Below the pieces are notes generated by a model. That model was given only the letters and a program-made list of their open reading frames with translations. It did no database searches and was not told the origin of the DNA. Of a DNA stretch of 64,000 nucleotides, positions 9,611-18,250 are shown piece by piece. Source of the stretch: an uncultured Collinsella sp. (GTDB lineage Bacteria > Actinomycetota > Coriobacteriia > Coriobacteriales > Coriobacteriaceae); the NCBI GenBank assembly GCA_937925715.1, contig CALAMG010000002.1, positions 62,001-126,000 of the forward strand, given 5' to 3'. Within the stretch, counting starts at the first letter, position 1. Every line of letters begins with the position of its first letter. The position numbers and the translations under genes are program-made.

Positions 9611-10480
9611 TTACTCGCCACGGACCAGACGGTCAAAGGCAACGACGGTAATGGTGTCGCCGAGCTCCTTGGAGACCTGCTCAGCGTACTTCTTGATGGT
9701 GAGGGAGCTGTCCTTGATGAACTCCTGCTCGGTGAGCACGGACTGCTTGTAGAACTTCTCCAGACGGCCAACAGCCATCTTCTCCTGGATAGCCTCGGGC
9801 TTGCCGGACTCGGCAGCCTGAGCCATGTAGATCTGCTTCTCGTGCTCGACGGTCTCGGCCGGAACCTGATCGCGGGTAGCGCAAATCGGGGCGACGGCGG
9901 CAACCTGAAGGGCAACGTCGTGAGCAAAGGTCTTGAAGGACTCAGCCTGAGCGGTCTCGGCCTTCTCGAAAGCGAACTCGACGAGAACGCCGATCTTACC
10001 ACCCATGTGGATGTAAGAAGCGAGAGCGCCGTTCTCAGCCTTGCGGGCGGCGAAACGGGAGATCTTCATGTTCTCGCCCATGATGTGAATCATCTCGGTG
10101 AGCTCGGAGGAAACGGTCTCCTCGCCCATCGGCTTCTCGAGCAGAGCGTCGACGTCAGCAGGCTCGGTGGTAGCGACAACCTCAGCGACCTTGGAAGCAA
10201 AGCCGGTGAACTTGGCGTTGGAGCCGACGAAGTCGGTCTCGCAAGAGAGCTCGAGCAGAGCGCCGGTCTTGCCGTCCTCGGAGACGAACGCGGCGACGGC
10301 GCCCTCGTTGGTCTCACGGCCAGCCTTCTTGGCAGCCTTGGCGAGGCCGTTCTTGCGCAGAACGTCAACAGCGGCGTCCATGTCGCCGTCAGCCTCGACG
10401 AGAGCCTTCTTGCACTCCATCATCGGGGAGTCGGTCATCTCGCGGAGCTGCTTGACCATAGCGGCGGTAATCTGGGCCAT
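9611..10480 (-). CDS. tsf: Elongation factor Ts
   Basis: EF-Ts is the guanine-nucleotide exchange factor of EF-Tu. The 289-residue protein has the N-terminal UBA-like domain (MAQITAAMVKQLREMT, MMECKKAL) and the TDFVGSN (here CETDFVGSNAKF) dimerisation-core motif, and ends soon after the C-terminal helix. ATG at 10480 was chosen over the in-frame codon 15 bases upstream, because AAAGGA lies 6 bases before it and EF-Ts normally begins MA-x-ITA. It follows rpsB by 45 bases, forming the conserved rpsB-tsf operon. Confidence 0.98.
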   Translation of the reverse strand: MAQITAAMVKQLREMTDSPMMECKKALVEADGDMDAAVDVLRKNGLAKAAKKAGRETNEGAVAAFVSEDGKTGALLELSCETDFVGSNAKFTGFASKVAEVVATTEPADVDALLEKPMGEETVSSELTEMIHIMGENMKISRFAARKAENGALASYIHMGGKIGVLVEFAFEKAETAQAESFKTFAHDVALQVAAVAPICATRDQVPAETVEHEKQIYMAQAAESGKPEAIQEKMAVGRLEKFYKQSVLTEQEFIKDSSLTIKKYAEQVSKELGDTITVVAFDRLVRGE

Positions 10481-10525
10481 TGTGGTTCCTTTCAAAGAGA
10501 TGAAAAAGAATTAACTAAGACTGAT

Positions 10526-11254
10526 TTACTCGGCCTTGGGCTCAGCGGCCATCTCGGCCTCGGAGACCTGCTCCTTACCGGAGCCAGCGAGGCAGGCGTC
10601 GGCCATGAGCTCGCACATAAGGGTGACAGCGGAGATAGCATCATCGTTGCAGGGGATGCCGTACTCGACCTCGTCGGGATCGGAGTTGGTGTCAATCAGA
10701 GCGACGACGGGGATGTTCAGGCGCTGGGCCTCCTTGATGGCGTTCTCCTCGCGCTTGGTGTCGATGACGAAGAGAGCCTGGGGCAGACCCTTCATGTCGC
10801 GGGCGCCACCGAGGTTGGTCTGGAGCTTGGTGAGCTCCTTGCCGAGCACAGCCTGCTCCTTCTTGGGGAGAACTGCCATGCGGCCGTCCTCGACCATGGC
10901 CTCGAGCTCCTCCATGCGGTTGATGCGGGAGCGGATGGTAACGAAGTTGGTCAGCATGCCGCCGAGCCAACGCTGGTTGATGTAAGGCATGTTGGCGCGC
11001 TCAGCGGCGTTCTTGACGGCCTCCTGAGCCTGCTTCTTGGTGCCGACGAACAGCACGTTGCCACCCTTGGCGACGTTCTTGACGAAGGTGTAGGCCTGGT
11101 CGGCATCGAGGATGGTCTGCTTGAGGTCGAGGATGTAGATGCCGTTGCGCTCACCGAAGATGAACGGCTTCATCTTGGGGTTCCAGCGACGGGTCTGGTG
11201 ACCGAAGTGGCAGCCGGCCTCGAGCAGGGTGCGGATATTAATCTTGGTAGCCAT
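10526..11254 (-). CDS. rpsB: 30S ribosomal protein S2
   Basis: S2 is a late-assembling protein of the small subunit. The 242-residue sequence contains the family signatures LLEAGCHFGHQTRRWNPKM near the N-terminus and the INQRWLGGMLTNFVTI block. The C-terminus is an acidic Ala/Glu tail of about 15 residues beyond the conserved fold. GGAGG lies 7 bases before the ATG. The gene is preceded by a strong promoter and a 5' leader of about 135 bases. Confidence 0.98.
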   Translation of the reverse strand: MATKINIRTLLEAGCHFGHQTRRWNPKMKPFIFGERNGIYILDLKQTILDADQAYTFVKNVAKGGNVLFVGTKKQAQEAVKNAAERANMPYINQRWLGGMLTNFVTIRSRINRMEELEAMVEDGRMAVLPKKEQAVLGKELTKLQTNLGGARDMKGLPQALFVIDTKREENAIKEAQRLNIPVVALIDTNSDPDEVEYGIPCNDDAISAVTLMCELMADACLAGSGKEQVSEAEMAAEPKAE

Positions 11255-11395
11255 GTTAAACCTCCTGTGGTTTGCCTCCGCGCGGGGTCATCCTCCAAAA
11301 CCAACCCGGACATGTGCTACCAAAGCCCGGGCACCACGGTATGAAGTAGCCGCGCGTGCGTGATAAAAACCTGTTGCCGTGAAGCAACCCGATGA

Positions 11396-11424
11396 ATGAT
11401 AGCAGGATTGCCTCTTCCTGCCAA
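11396..11424 (-). promoter_or_regulatory. Promoter of rpsB-tsf, followed by a structured leader
   Basis: On the minus strand TTGGCA (11419-11424) and TATCAT (11396-11401) are separated by exactly 17 bases, a good vegetative promoter. Transcription would begin near 11389, leaving about 135 untranslated bases before rpsB. This leader holds a GTTGC/GCAAC hairpin near its 5' end and GC-rich segments. An S2 autoregulatory structure is possible but not recognisable. Confidence 0.75.
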
Positions 11425-11479
11425 CCCGCAATCAAAACCACACACCTGAATGTGCATCGACCCCCGGGGCCGCGAAAGG

Positions 11480-12400
11480 CTATTCGCCACGAGGATGAGC
11501 TTGAGCAACGGCACGCTTAAGCCGATCGGGCGTGAGATGCGTGTAGATCTGCGTCGTAGACAGGCTCGCATGTCCCAGCAGCTCTTGAACCGAACGCAGG
11601 TCCGCGCCGCCCTCAAGCAGATCGGTCGCAAACGTATGACGCATCGCATGCGGCGCGATGTCGGCCGGAATGCCGGCGAGCGTCGCCAGCATATGGAACC
11701 GTCGCCTGAGCATAGCGGCACTCATGCGATTGCCACGCGCAGATATCAACAGCGGATGGGGACCGTTTGCGGCATCGCGGCGCTTTGCCTGCGCGAGCAG
11801 CGCCGGTCTCCCCTCCTCGACATAGGTGCGCGTCGCCTCGAGTGCGCGTCGATACAGAGGAACGATACGTTCCTTGCTCCCCTTGCCCCATAGCCGCAGC
11901 GTACGCTCGGACCATGAGATGGATTCCACATTGAGCGCCGCAAGCTCTGAGATGCGAGCACCCGAGGCATAGAGAAGCTCGAGCATCGCAGCATCGCGCA
12001 GTCCCGCGGGTGTTGAGGTATAAGGCGTCTTGAGCAGCGCCTCCACCTGTTGGGTCGTCAGCACACCGGGCAGGTCGCGCGGTAACTTGGGCGACGCGAT
12101 CGCCGAGATCGCATCACCGTCCACGATTCCCTCGGCAGCCATCCAACGATAGAGCGACCGAATAGCCGACAAATGTGCCGCAAGGGTGCGAGGCGCCACC
12201 TGCTCGCGCGAAAGCTCGGCCAAATACGCGCGGACGGTACGCACGTCGGCCATACGCGCGTCGACACCCGTACGCTCGCACCAGGCGGCAAAGCGCTCCA
12301 ACCGCGATCCATAGGCAGTCACCGTATTGGGAGAGAGCCCCTCGACACGTGCGATGTAGGCAATAAACGAGTCGACGGTATCGTACAGGTCAAAGGCTAT
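11480..12400 (-). CDS. xerC: XerC/XerD-type tyrosine recombinase
   Basis: This is a site-specific tyrosine recombinase, probably acting at dif to resolve chromosome dimers. The catalytic set is complete: Arg in ASGARISEL, Lys in the WGKGSKER hairpin, HAMRH (H-x-x-R), LGH and the nucleophile Tyr in STTQIYTHL. The first conventional in-frame start, GTG at 12322, would delete the first helix of the core-binding domain (FIAYIARVEGLSPNT). Reading back to ATA at 12398-12400, which overlaps the trmFO stop and has GGAGG 9 bases upstream, restores 21 residues before LSPNT, the same as E. coli XerC. I therefore give that start, with reservation. It sits in the housekeeping dprA-trmFO-xerC order, not in an island. 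Confidence 0.85.
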   Translation of the reverse strand: MAFDLYDTVDSFIAYIARVEGLSPNTVTAYGSRLERFAAWCERTGVDARMADVRTVRAYLAELSREQVAPRTLAAHLSAIRSLYRWMAAEGIVDGDAISAIASPKLPRDLPGVLTTQQVEALLKTPYTSTPAGLRDAAMLELLYASGARISELAALNVESISWSERTLRLWGKGSKERIVPLYRRALEATRTYVEEGRPALLAQAKRRDAANGPHPLLISARGNRMSAAMLRRRFHMLATLAGIPADIAPHAMRHTFATDLLEGGADLRSVQELLGHASLSTTQIYTHLTPDRLKRAVAQAHPRGE

Positions 12401-13734
12401 GACCGGTCGCCTCCAAACAGGTCGGAACGCGTGGCCAAGTAGGCATCGAGGGCCTCGAGGGCGCGATCCGCATAAGCCTGATAGCGGTCGCGCTTACTGC
12501 GGCGCTTGCCGTCCTCGAGCGGCGGCACCAGGCCAAAATTGACATGCATGGGCTGATAGCCCACCGTTGCCGGATCGGTCGCATAGCCCACGAGCGCGCC
12601 CAGGGCGCCCACTCGCGGCAACTCAACAGGCTCCGCCTCGATTGCCTCGGCATAGGTGTTGAGCGCAGCAAGCAGACCGGTCGCCACGGCCTCCATATAG
12701 CCTTCGGTGCCGGTGATCTGACCGGCGAGGCGCACACCCGTGCCAGGCACGGCAAAGGTGCCGTCAAGAACGTGCGGCGCATCGACAAAGGTATTGCGGT
12801 GCATGACGCCATAACGGAAGAAGTCGGCATTCTCCAGACCGGGAACCATGTGGAAGACACGCTTCTGCTCGCCAAAGGTCAGGTTGGTCTGGAAGCCCAC
12901 CAGGTTATAGGCGGTCTTTTCCTTGTTCTCGGCACGAAGCTGAATCGCCGCCCAGGGGCGACGTCCAGTTCGCGGGTCGGTGAGGCCGACGGGCTTCATG
13001 GCGCCAAAGCGAATGGCATCCTTGCCCGTGCGCGCAACCTCCTCGGCAGGCTGACAGGCTTGGAACAGATCCCCGCCCTCAAAGTCCTTGAGCACCACGC
13101 GGTCGGCGGTGGTGAGCGCCTCGATAAAGGCTTCGTACTCCTCCTTGTTGAGCGGAGCGTTGAGATAGTCGCCGCTCCCCTGCTCCTCGTAGCGCGACTG
13201 CGAGAACAGCACGTCCATATCGAGCGTGGAGGCATCGACGATCGGCGCGGCGGCGTCAAAGAACGCCAAGGCATCGCCACCGACGAGCTTCATGACCTCA
13301 TCGCTCAGCGCGGGCGAGCATAGGGGGCCAGCGGCAATGACTACATGACCCTCGGGAATCTGCGTGACCTCGCCGTGCACGACCTCGATATTGGGTCGGG
13401 CGGCAACCTCGGCCTCGACAAGCTCCGAAAATTTAACGCGGTCGACCGCCAAGGCGCCGCCGGCGGGAACGGCCGCGCGATGGGCGCAGTCGAGCAGCAC
13501 CGAACCCATGCGCTCAAGCTCGGCCTTTAGTAGGCCAGCAGCGGAGTCCGGACGGGTTGACTTAAACGAATTTGAGCAGACGAGCTCGGCCAAGTGATCG
13601 GTATGGTGGGCCGGAGAGCTCACCTGGGGACGCATCTCGCACAGCTTTACGGCAAACCCGCGATCTGCCAGCTGGATCGCACATTCCGAACCCGCCAGAC
13701 CGCCACCGATAACCGTCACCTGATCGAACTGCAT
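12397..13734 (-). CDS. trmFO: tRNA (uracil-5)-methyltransferase, folate/FAD-dependent
   Basis: TrmFO makes ribothymidine at position 54 of tRNA using methylenetetrahydrofolate and FAD. The 445-residue protein opens with the FAD-binding motif VIGGGLAGSECA, followed by CEMRP and ELVCSNSFKS, which are diagnostic of this family rather than of GidA/MnmG. Conserved blocks such as YLNAPLNKEEYEAF and MVPGLENADFFRYGVMHRN are present. ATG at 13734 is favoured over the TTG two codons upstream, because AAAGG sits about 9 bases before it. The gene overlaps the 5' end of the recombinase gene. Confidence 0.97.
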   Translation of the reverse strand: MQFDQVTVIGGGLAGSECAIQLADRGFAVKLCEMRPQVSSPAHHTDHLAELVCSNSFKSTRPDSAAGLLKAELERMGSVLLDCAHRAAVPAGGALAVDRVKFSELVEAEVAARPNIEVVHGEVTQIPEGHVVIAAGPLCSPALSDEVMKLVGGDALAFFDAAAPIVDASTLDMDVLFSQSRYEEQGSGDYLNAPLNKEEYEAFIEALTTADRVVLKDFEGGDLFQACQPAEEVARTGKDAIRFGAMKPVGLTDPRTGRRPWAAIQLRAENKEKTAYNLVGFQTNLTFGEQKRVFHMVPGLENADFFRYGVMHRNTFVDAPHVLDGTFAVPGTGVRLAGQITGTEGYMEAVATGLLAALNTYAEAIEAEPVELPRVGALGALVGYATDPATVGYQPMHVNFGLVPPLEDGKRRSKRDRYQAYADRALEALDAYLATRSDLFGGDRS

Positions 13735-13748
13735 CTGCAAACACCTTT

Positions 13749-14684
13749 CTAATTGACACGCCTTCCATTGTGACCGAAGGGCGTCTGGGCGTGAAGCGCA
13801 AACTTTGAGGGCGCATACCTTCCATCCATCATGCGCTCGATCAGACCCTCGAGCTCGAGCGAGCCCAAGAGCTTGAGCACGCCGACGGCATCAAGCGAGA
13901 CGAGCGCGGCAATGTCTTCGACCTTGAGCGGCGAGGCGATGAGCGCGTGCATCACGGCCTGCTGCGTGGGGTCAAGGTCGGCGATGCCGGGTGCATCGGG
14001 ACGCGAGTAGCGCAGCGTGCCGTAGATGCGCGAGATGGCCATCTCGATTGATTCCTCGTCGATGATGCAGCAGGCGCCGTTCGCGATGAGATAGTTGGTC
14101 CCACGCGACTCGGGCGAAAGGATGGAGCCCGGCACTGCAAGTAGCTCTCGTCCCAAGTCCATAGCGGCCTCCGCCGTTGAGAACGTACCCGAGGGCATGC
14201 CCGCCTCGGAAACAAAGAGCGCCTGCGACAAGGCGGCGATCACGCGATTGCGTCGCGGAAAGGCGAACTTACGCGGTCCCATACCCCACGGCGAAATCGA
14301 AACGACCGCGCCGCCCGTATCGAGTGTGCGCGTGATGAGGCCGGCGCTCGAGCGAGGATAGACAACATCGGCGCCGGTCCCCAGTACCACGACGTGTTTG
14401 CCCCCGGCGTTGACCGCAGCCCAACCCGAGGCCTGGTCGCAGCCGACCGCACCGCCCGAGACCACCGTTACTCCCGCCTCGACCGCCACCTTGGCCGCAA
14501 GTTCTGCCACGGCAAGACCATACGGCGAGGCCTTGCGCGCGCCGATAATGGAGAGCGCGGGCGTCGAAAGCACCTCGGGGTTGCCGCGCACATAAAGCGT
14601 CTGAGGCACATCCGGGAGCTCCAAGACGGTCTTGGGATACAGCGCATCACCGGGGTGCAATTCGAAAATCTCCTCGCCCATCAT
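13749..14684 (-). CDS. dprA: DNA-processing protein DprA (RecA loader in DNA uptake)
   Basis: DprA binds incoming single-stranded DNA in natural transformation and loads RecA. The 311-residue protein has the Rossmann-like core with GARKASPYG, VSGGAVGCDQASGWAAVNAG, FPRRNRVIAALS and GTFSTAEAAMDLGRELLAVPG, then a C-terminal winged-helix-like domain (about residues 235-290). It lacks the long N-terminal SAM-like domain of many DprA proteins. The start at 14684 (ATGATG) overlaps the comM stop by 4 bases and has AAGGAGG upstream. Its pairing with comM suggests DNA-uptake functions, but no type IV pilus or ComEC genes are in the window. Confidence 0.93.
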   Translation of the reverse strand: MMGEEIFELHPGDALYPKTVLELPDVPQTLYVRGNPEVLSTPALSIIGARKASPYGLAVAELAAKVAVEAGVTVVSGGAVGCDQASGWAAVNAGGKHVVVLGTGADVVYPRSSAGLITRTLDTGGAVVSISPWGMGPRKFAFPRRNRVIAALSQALFVSEAGMPSGTFSTAEAAMDLGRELLAVPGSILSPESRGTNYLIANGACCIIDEESIEMAISRIYGTLRYSRPDAPGIADLDPTQQAVMHALIASPLKVEDIAALVSLDAVGVLKLLGSLELEGLIERMMDGRYAPSKFALHAQTPFGHNGRRVN

Positions 14685-16204
14685 TGGTCCCTCCTTCCCT
14701 GGTACATCGCCGCCTCGAGCACATGATCCTGCGTCACCTGTTCGCTTTCGGCAACATCGGCGATCGTGCGTGCGATGCGTACCAGGCGCACGATGCCGCG
14801 ACCCGTGAGATGCGTGCGTCTCGACAGTCCGAGCACGCATTTCTCGGCGGCCTCATCAAGCCCAAAGGTCGAAACGACGCCGTCAATGGACCGCGACCCA
14901 TCTTCCTCGGCCTCGGTGTCCGCATCGTCCATACGGGATTCACGCCAGGCGCGAAAGGCGCGCCCACGTACGACATAATCGCGCAGCTCAGCCGATGACA
15001 TACCCTCCGCGCCCTCAATGATCACCTGGGGATCGGGGCGGGTCACATCAATCATCATGTCGATACGATCAGCCAAAGGACCGCGCAACTTGCCCCGGTA
15101 GCGCTCGACCATCGACGCGGAACAGCGACAGGGCACTTCGCGATCGCCCAAAAACCCGCAGGGGCAGGGATTGCTCGCAGCTAGCAGCTGAAAGCGCGAC
15201 GGGAACGTAAAGGCCCCGTCAACGCGCACGATCCTTACGTACCCGCGCTCAATGGGCTGACGCAGCGTCTGCAGCACGCCGGTGGGAAACTCGGCAAGCT
15301 CGTCCAAAAAGAGCACGCCACCATGAGCTAGGCTAATTTCGCCCGGATGCACCGGACGACCGCCGCCGATGAGTCCCGCGGTCGAAATGCTGTGATGGGG
15401 GCTTCGAAACGGCCGATGCCCCGCAAGCAGTCCATCGATGTTCTCGCCCAAGACCGAATGGATGCACAGTGCCTCTTGCTGATCCTCGAGAGAAAGCTCG
15501 GGCAAAATGCCCGTCATGCGCCGCGCAAGCATGGTCTTGCCCGAACCGGGCGAGCCGATCATGAGCAGGCCGAGCTCGCCGGCGGCCGCAAGCGCCATGC
15601 CACGTTTGGCGACCTCCTGCCCCAGCACGTCGGCATAATCGAGCTCGGGCTCAAAGGTCGCCTCGAGCACTTCAGAATCCAGGTAATGCCGTGCGGCATC
15701 CCCCATGCCATGGGCAAGCTGAGACAGGTGGTCGATAAACCCGCAGTCAACGCCCGCAAGCGGGACATGCTGATCGGACCTGCCGGCGATAAAGGAAAGC
15801 CCCATATCGCGCGCCAACAGCTGAAACGCCACCTCGCCCTTGACGGGCAGCACCGTGCCGTCCAGACCAAGCTCACCTGCGATAAGGCAGCGATCGAGGT
15901 TGTCACGGGGAATCTGTCCATCGGCCGCCAGAACCGCGATGGCGATCGGCAGGTCAAAACCGCTGCCAGTTTTACGGATATCGCCGGGTGCCAGGTTGAC
16001 GGTAATGCCAGAGCGCGGGATCTCGAAGCCGGCCGAGCGCATGGCGCACCGGATACGCCCGCGCGACTCCATCACCTCCATGCTCGGAATGCCGAGCATC
16101 TGGATGCCCGGAACGCCACCGGCAAGCGAGACCTCGACGGTGACGGGAATTGCCTCGACGCCGCGGATGCAGGCCGCGTGTACGGCAAACGTCTCGAACG
16201 CCAT
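14681..16204 (-). CDS. comM: YifB/ComM-family magnesium-chelatase-like AAA+ ATPase
   Basis: ComM is a hexameric helicase that promotes branch migration during natural transformation. The 507-residue product has an N-terminal Lon-protease-like domain (GIPSMEVMESRGRIRCAM, VNLAPGDIRKTGSGFDLP), Walker A GSPGSGKT at residues 217-224, Walker B GGVLFLDELAEF, the Mg-chelatase region NPCPCGFLGD and a C-terminal helical domain. Its start ATG at 16204 overlaps the yraN stop (TGATG), excluding the 66 nonsense residues of the longer open frame. It overlaps dprA, so yraN-comM-dprA are co-transcribed. Confidence 0.95.
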   Translation of the reverse strand: MAFETFAVHAACIRGVEAIPVTVEVSLAGGVPGIQMLGIPSMEVMESRGRIRCAMRSAGFEIPRSGITVNLAPGDIRKTGSGFDLPIAIAVLAADGQIPRDNLDRCLIAGELGLDGTVLPVKGEVAFQLLARDMGLSFIAGRSDQHVPLAGVDCGFIDHLSQLAHGMGDAARHYLDSEVLEATFEPELDYADVLGQEVAKRGMALAAAGELGLLMIGSPGSGKTMLARRMTGILPELSLEDQQEALCIHSVLGENIDGLLAGHRPFRSPHHSISTAGLIGGGRPVHPGEISLAHGGVLFLDELAEFPTGVLQTLRQPIERGYVRIVRVDGAFTFPSRFQLLAASNPCPCGFLGDREVPCRCSASMVERYRGKLRGPLADRIDMMIDVTRPDPQVIIEGAEGMSSAELRDYVVRGRAFRAWRESRMDDADTEAEEDGSRSIDGVVSTFGLDEAAEKCVLGLSRRTHLTGRGIVRLVRIARTIADVAESEQVTQDHVLEAAMYQGRRDQ

Positions 16205-16689
16205 CACGACACCTGCCAATCGAACGCATTGTACTGGTGCTCGATCTCGGCGATATGCCCGCCGCGGATGGTGACGCCCACGGCATCGAAGCGAATCGAT
16301 CTGAGCGGATAGTGCTCCATGAGATAGCAACTTGCGATACGGCGATACCGACGCTGCTTTTGGGCGTCCACGGCCTCCTCGGGAAAGACCCGCGTGGTGC
16401 AATCCAGGGCAACGCGTCTCGTCTTGACCTCGGCCATCACCACGACATCGTCGAGCTCATCGAGCAGCACCAGATCGGCTTCGCCCTCAATGCAACGATA
16501 GCCCTGCTCCAACAAGGTGTAACCACGCTCGTTAAAGTAATCGATGGTGATCAGCTCGCCCAGCATGCCGAGCTCGCGGGGACTGAGCCCCTTGATAAAC
16601 TCGGGCGTAATCGCCCCGCAGTCGAGCTCGCCGTCTTCCCAGCGCTCCTTGAGTTGCTGCGTCTTGCTCTTTTTGCTTGCGGCACACAT
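16204..16689 (-). CDS. yraN: UPF0102 (YraN) endonuclease-fold protein
   Basis: This 161-residue member of the YraN family has a restriction-endonuclease-like fold. The core is visible as LGELITIDYFNERGYTLLEQ, then GEADLVLLD and the AEVKTRR strand, which supply the Glu, Asp, Glu-x-Lys active-site pattern. About 40 residues precede the conserved domain, longer than usual. The family's biological role is unsettled; its steady linkage to comM and rnhB suggests DNA processing. ATG at 16689 with AAAGGAG 5 bases upstream is the natural start. Confidence 0.88.
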   Translation of the reverse strand: MCAASKKSKTQQLKERWEDGELDCGAITPEFIKGLSPRELGMLGELITIDYFNERGYTLLEQGYRCIEGEADLVLLDELDDVVVMAEVKTRRVALDCTTRVFPEEAVDAQKQRRYRRIASCYLMEHYPLRSIRFDAVGVTIRGGHIAEIEHQYNAFDWQVS

Positions 16690-16789
16690 GGGTTCTCCTT
16701 TCCCGCACACTGCATTGCCCCGATGATGAGGGCACCTTTCATGCGGGTAAGTACCGGAAGCAAACCAAAAGCTGACCAAATGCCGACAA

Positions 16790-16829
16790 GAAACGGGCCG
16801 TACGCAACAATCACGTTGCACACGGCCCG
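16790..16829 (-). terminator. Intrinsic terminator after rnhB
   Basis: An 8-bp outer stem (16794-16801 with 16822-16829) plus an inner GCAAC/GTTGC helix is followed on the minus strand by TTTCTTG. It lies about 50 bases after the rnhB stop. The remaining stretch to yraN (16690-16789) shows no convincing promoter. Confidence 0.75.
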
Positions 16830-16878
16830 CTACCAGCAGGTTTATAAAACGCCAGAGATCCCTGTCTCCACAATTGGC

Positions 16879-17667
16879 CTAGAAAAGGCGCTCAGTCTGC
16901 AGAAAGTTTCCGCAAAAGCTCACGCGGTGCAGCGGACAAAGTCCATGTTTGCGAATCGCCTCTATGTGCTCGGGGCTTGCGTAGCCCTTCGACTCGGCAA
17001 AATGATACTCGGGGTACTCGGCGTCGTACTCGACCATCATCTCGTCACGCGTGACCTTGGCCATGATGGATGCCGCAGCGATGCAGGCGATTTTGGCATC
17101 GCCCTTCACCACGTCGCGCTCGTTGGGAACGGCGCCCAAGGGGTTACCGTCCATAAGCACGCAATCGGGCTCGAGTCCCGTATCGGCCACGGCGCCCGCG
17201 ACGGCAGCGCGGATGGCGCGGGCCATGCCCATATAATCGATATCCGCGGGCGCGATATGGCAAAACCCAATCGCCGTCGCGACCTCGGCAATCTTCACCG
17301 AGAGCAGCTCGCGGCGCGCCGGCGTGAGCTTTTTGGAATCGTTGATGCCCCAGACGCGCGGTTCCATGGGAAGGCACACGGCGCACACCGTCAAAGGGCC
17401 GGCCACCGAGCCGCGACCTACCTCGTCGACGCCCACGACCACGCCATCCCCACCGAGCTCGTGCATTAGCTCGTACATGCCGTTGACGCGCTCGCGCTCG
17501 GCAAGTTCCTTGGCATGACGCTTAAGAGCACGCTCGCAAGCCTTGATCACTTGCTGGCGCGGATCCTCACGATAATGCTCCACGAGGGCGGGAATCTCCT
17601 CAAACGTGGCGCTCGCCAGCTCGCCGGCAACCTGCGATGCCGAAACCGAGCTCGTCATGTTGGCCAT
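16879..17667 (-). CDS. rnhB: Ribonuclease HII
   Basis: RNase HII cuts RNA in RNA-DNA hybrids and starts removal of single ribonucleotides from DNA. The 262-residue protein has VGVDEVGRGSVAGPL (catalytic Asp-Glu), the NDSKKLTPARR segment, LMDGNPL, and the C-terminal HFAESKGYASPEHIEAIRKHG plus LHRVSF block. An extra N-terminal helical region of about 75 residues precedes the catalytic fold, as in the longer gram-positive type. ATG at 17667 was chosen over one 18 bases upstream because AAGGAGG lies 7 bases before it. It follows rplS after a terminator. Confidence 0.96.
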   Translation of the reverse strand: MANMTSSVSASQVAGELASATFEEIPALVEHYREDPRQQVIKACERALKRHAKELAERERVNGMYELMHELGGDGVVVGVDEVGRGSVAGPLTVCAVCLPMEPRVWGINDSKKLTPARRELLSVKIAEVATAIGFCHIAPADIDYMGMARAIRAAVAGAVADTGLEPDCVLMDGNPLGAVPNERDVVKGDAKIACIAAASIMAKVTRDEMMVEYDAEYPEYHFAESKGYASPEHIEAIRKHGLCPLHRVSFCGNFLQTERLF

Positions 17668-17694
17668 ATCGGGGCCTCCTTGCATGCAAATCAG

Positions 17695-17728
17695 ATAAAA
17701 AGAAGGGCCACCCGAAGGTGACCCTTTT
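17695..17728 (-). terminator. Intrinsic terminator after rplS
   Basis: A 10-bp stem (17703-17712 with 17717-17726, one wobble) is closed by a UUCG-type tetraloop and followed on the minus strand by CTTTTT. It lies about 35 bases past the rplS stop. Confidence 0.88.
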
Positions 17729-17760
17729 GTCCAAACGAGTGGACAGACGCTGCGATCTTC

Positions 17761-18102
17761 TTAGCGCTTCTCGGGGATGCGAGCAGCCTTGCCCACCTTG
17801 TCGCGGAGGTAGTACAGCTTGGCGCGACGGACGCGACCATGACGGACGACCTCGAGCTTGGCGATCTTGGGGCTGTGAAGCGGGAAGGTACGCTCAACAC
17901 CGACACCGAAGGAAATCTTGCGGACGGTGAAGGTCTCACGGGCACCGGCGCCGGCCATGCGGATGACGTCACCCTGGAAAACCTGGATGCGCTCGCGGTC
18001 GCCTTCCTTAATGCGGTAGTGGACCTTGACGTTGTCGGCAACGCGGACCTGCGGGATGTCCTCGCGGATCTGCTGACGCTCGATTGCGCGGATGTAATCC
18101 AT
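17761..18102 (-). CDS. rplS: 50S ribosomal protein L19
   Basis: L19 sits at the 30S-50S interface. The 113-residue protein matches the family along its length: an N-terminal helix (MDYIRAIERQQI), FQGDVIRMAGAGARETFTVRKI, GVGVERTFPLHSPKI and the basic RVRRAKLYYLRDKVGKAARI ending. ATG at 18102 has AAGGA 7 bases upstream, while the TTG two codons earlier is too close to it. In many bacteria rplS follows trmD; here the two are about 11 kb apart and rplS has its own promoter and terminator. Confidence 0.97.
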   Translation of the reverse strand: MDYIRAIERQQIREDIPQVRVADNVKVHYRIKEGDRERIQVFQGDVIRMAGAGARETFTVRKISFGVGVERTFPLHSPKIAKLEVVRHGRVRRAKLYYLRDKVGKAARIPEKR

Positions 18103-18171
18103 GTGCAATTCCTTACTCTTCTAGAGGTGCCGTACCACCTTGGCCGGCACGTAGTTGAACAAACGTATTCG

Positions 18172-18199
18172 AGTATACACGCCACGACCTTGGCTGCAA
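18172..18199 (-). promoter_or_regulatory. Promoter of rplS
   Basis: TTGCAG (18194-18199) and TATACT (18172-18177) lie 16 bases apart on the minus strand. The leader of about 65 bases contains a GTGCCG/CGGCAC hairpin at about 18127-18150, which might serve autoregulation. Confidence 0.72.
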
Positions 18200-18250
18200 G
18201 AACTATTTTGCCCGTGCGCAAAAAGACAAAAACACGCACTCTCTCTGCAC

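Noticed and set aside
11480..12400. Integrase marking a prophage or genomic island
   Set aside because: The tyrosine recombinase has XerC/D motifs, normal length for Xer proteins, and lies in a conserved trmFO-xerC-rpsB setting with no phage genes nearby.
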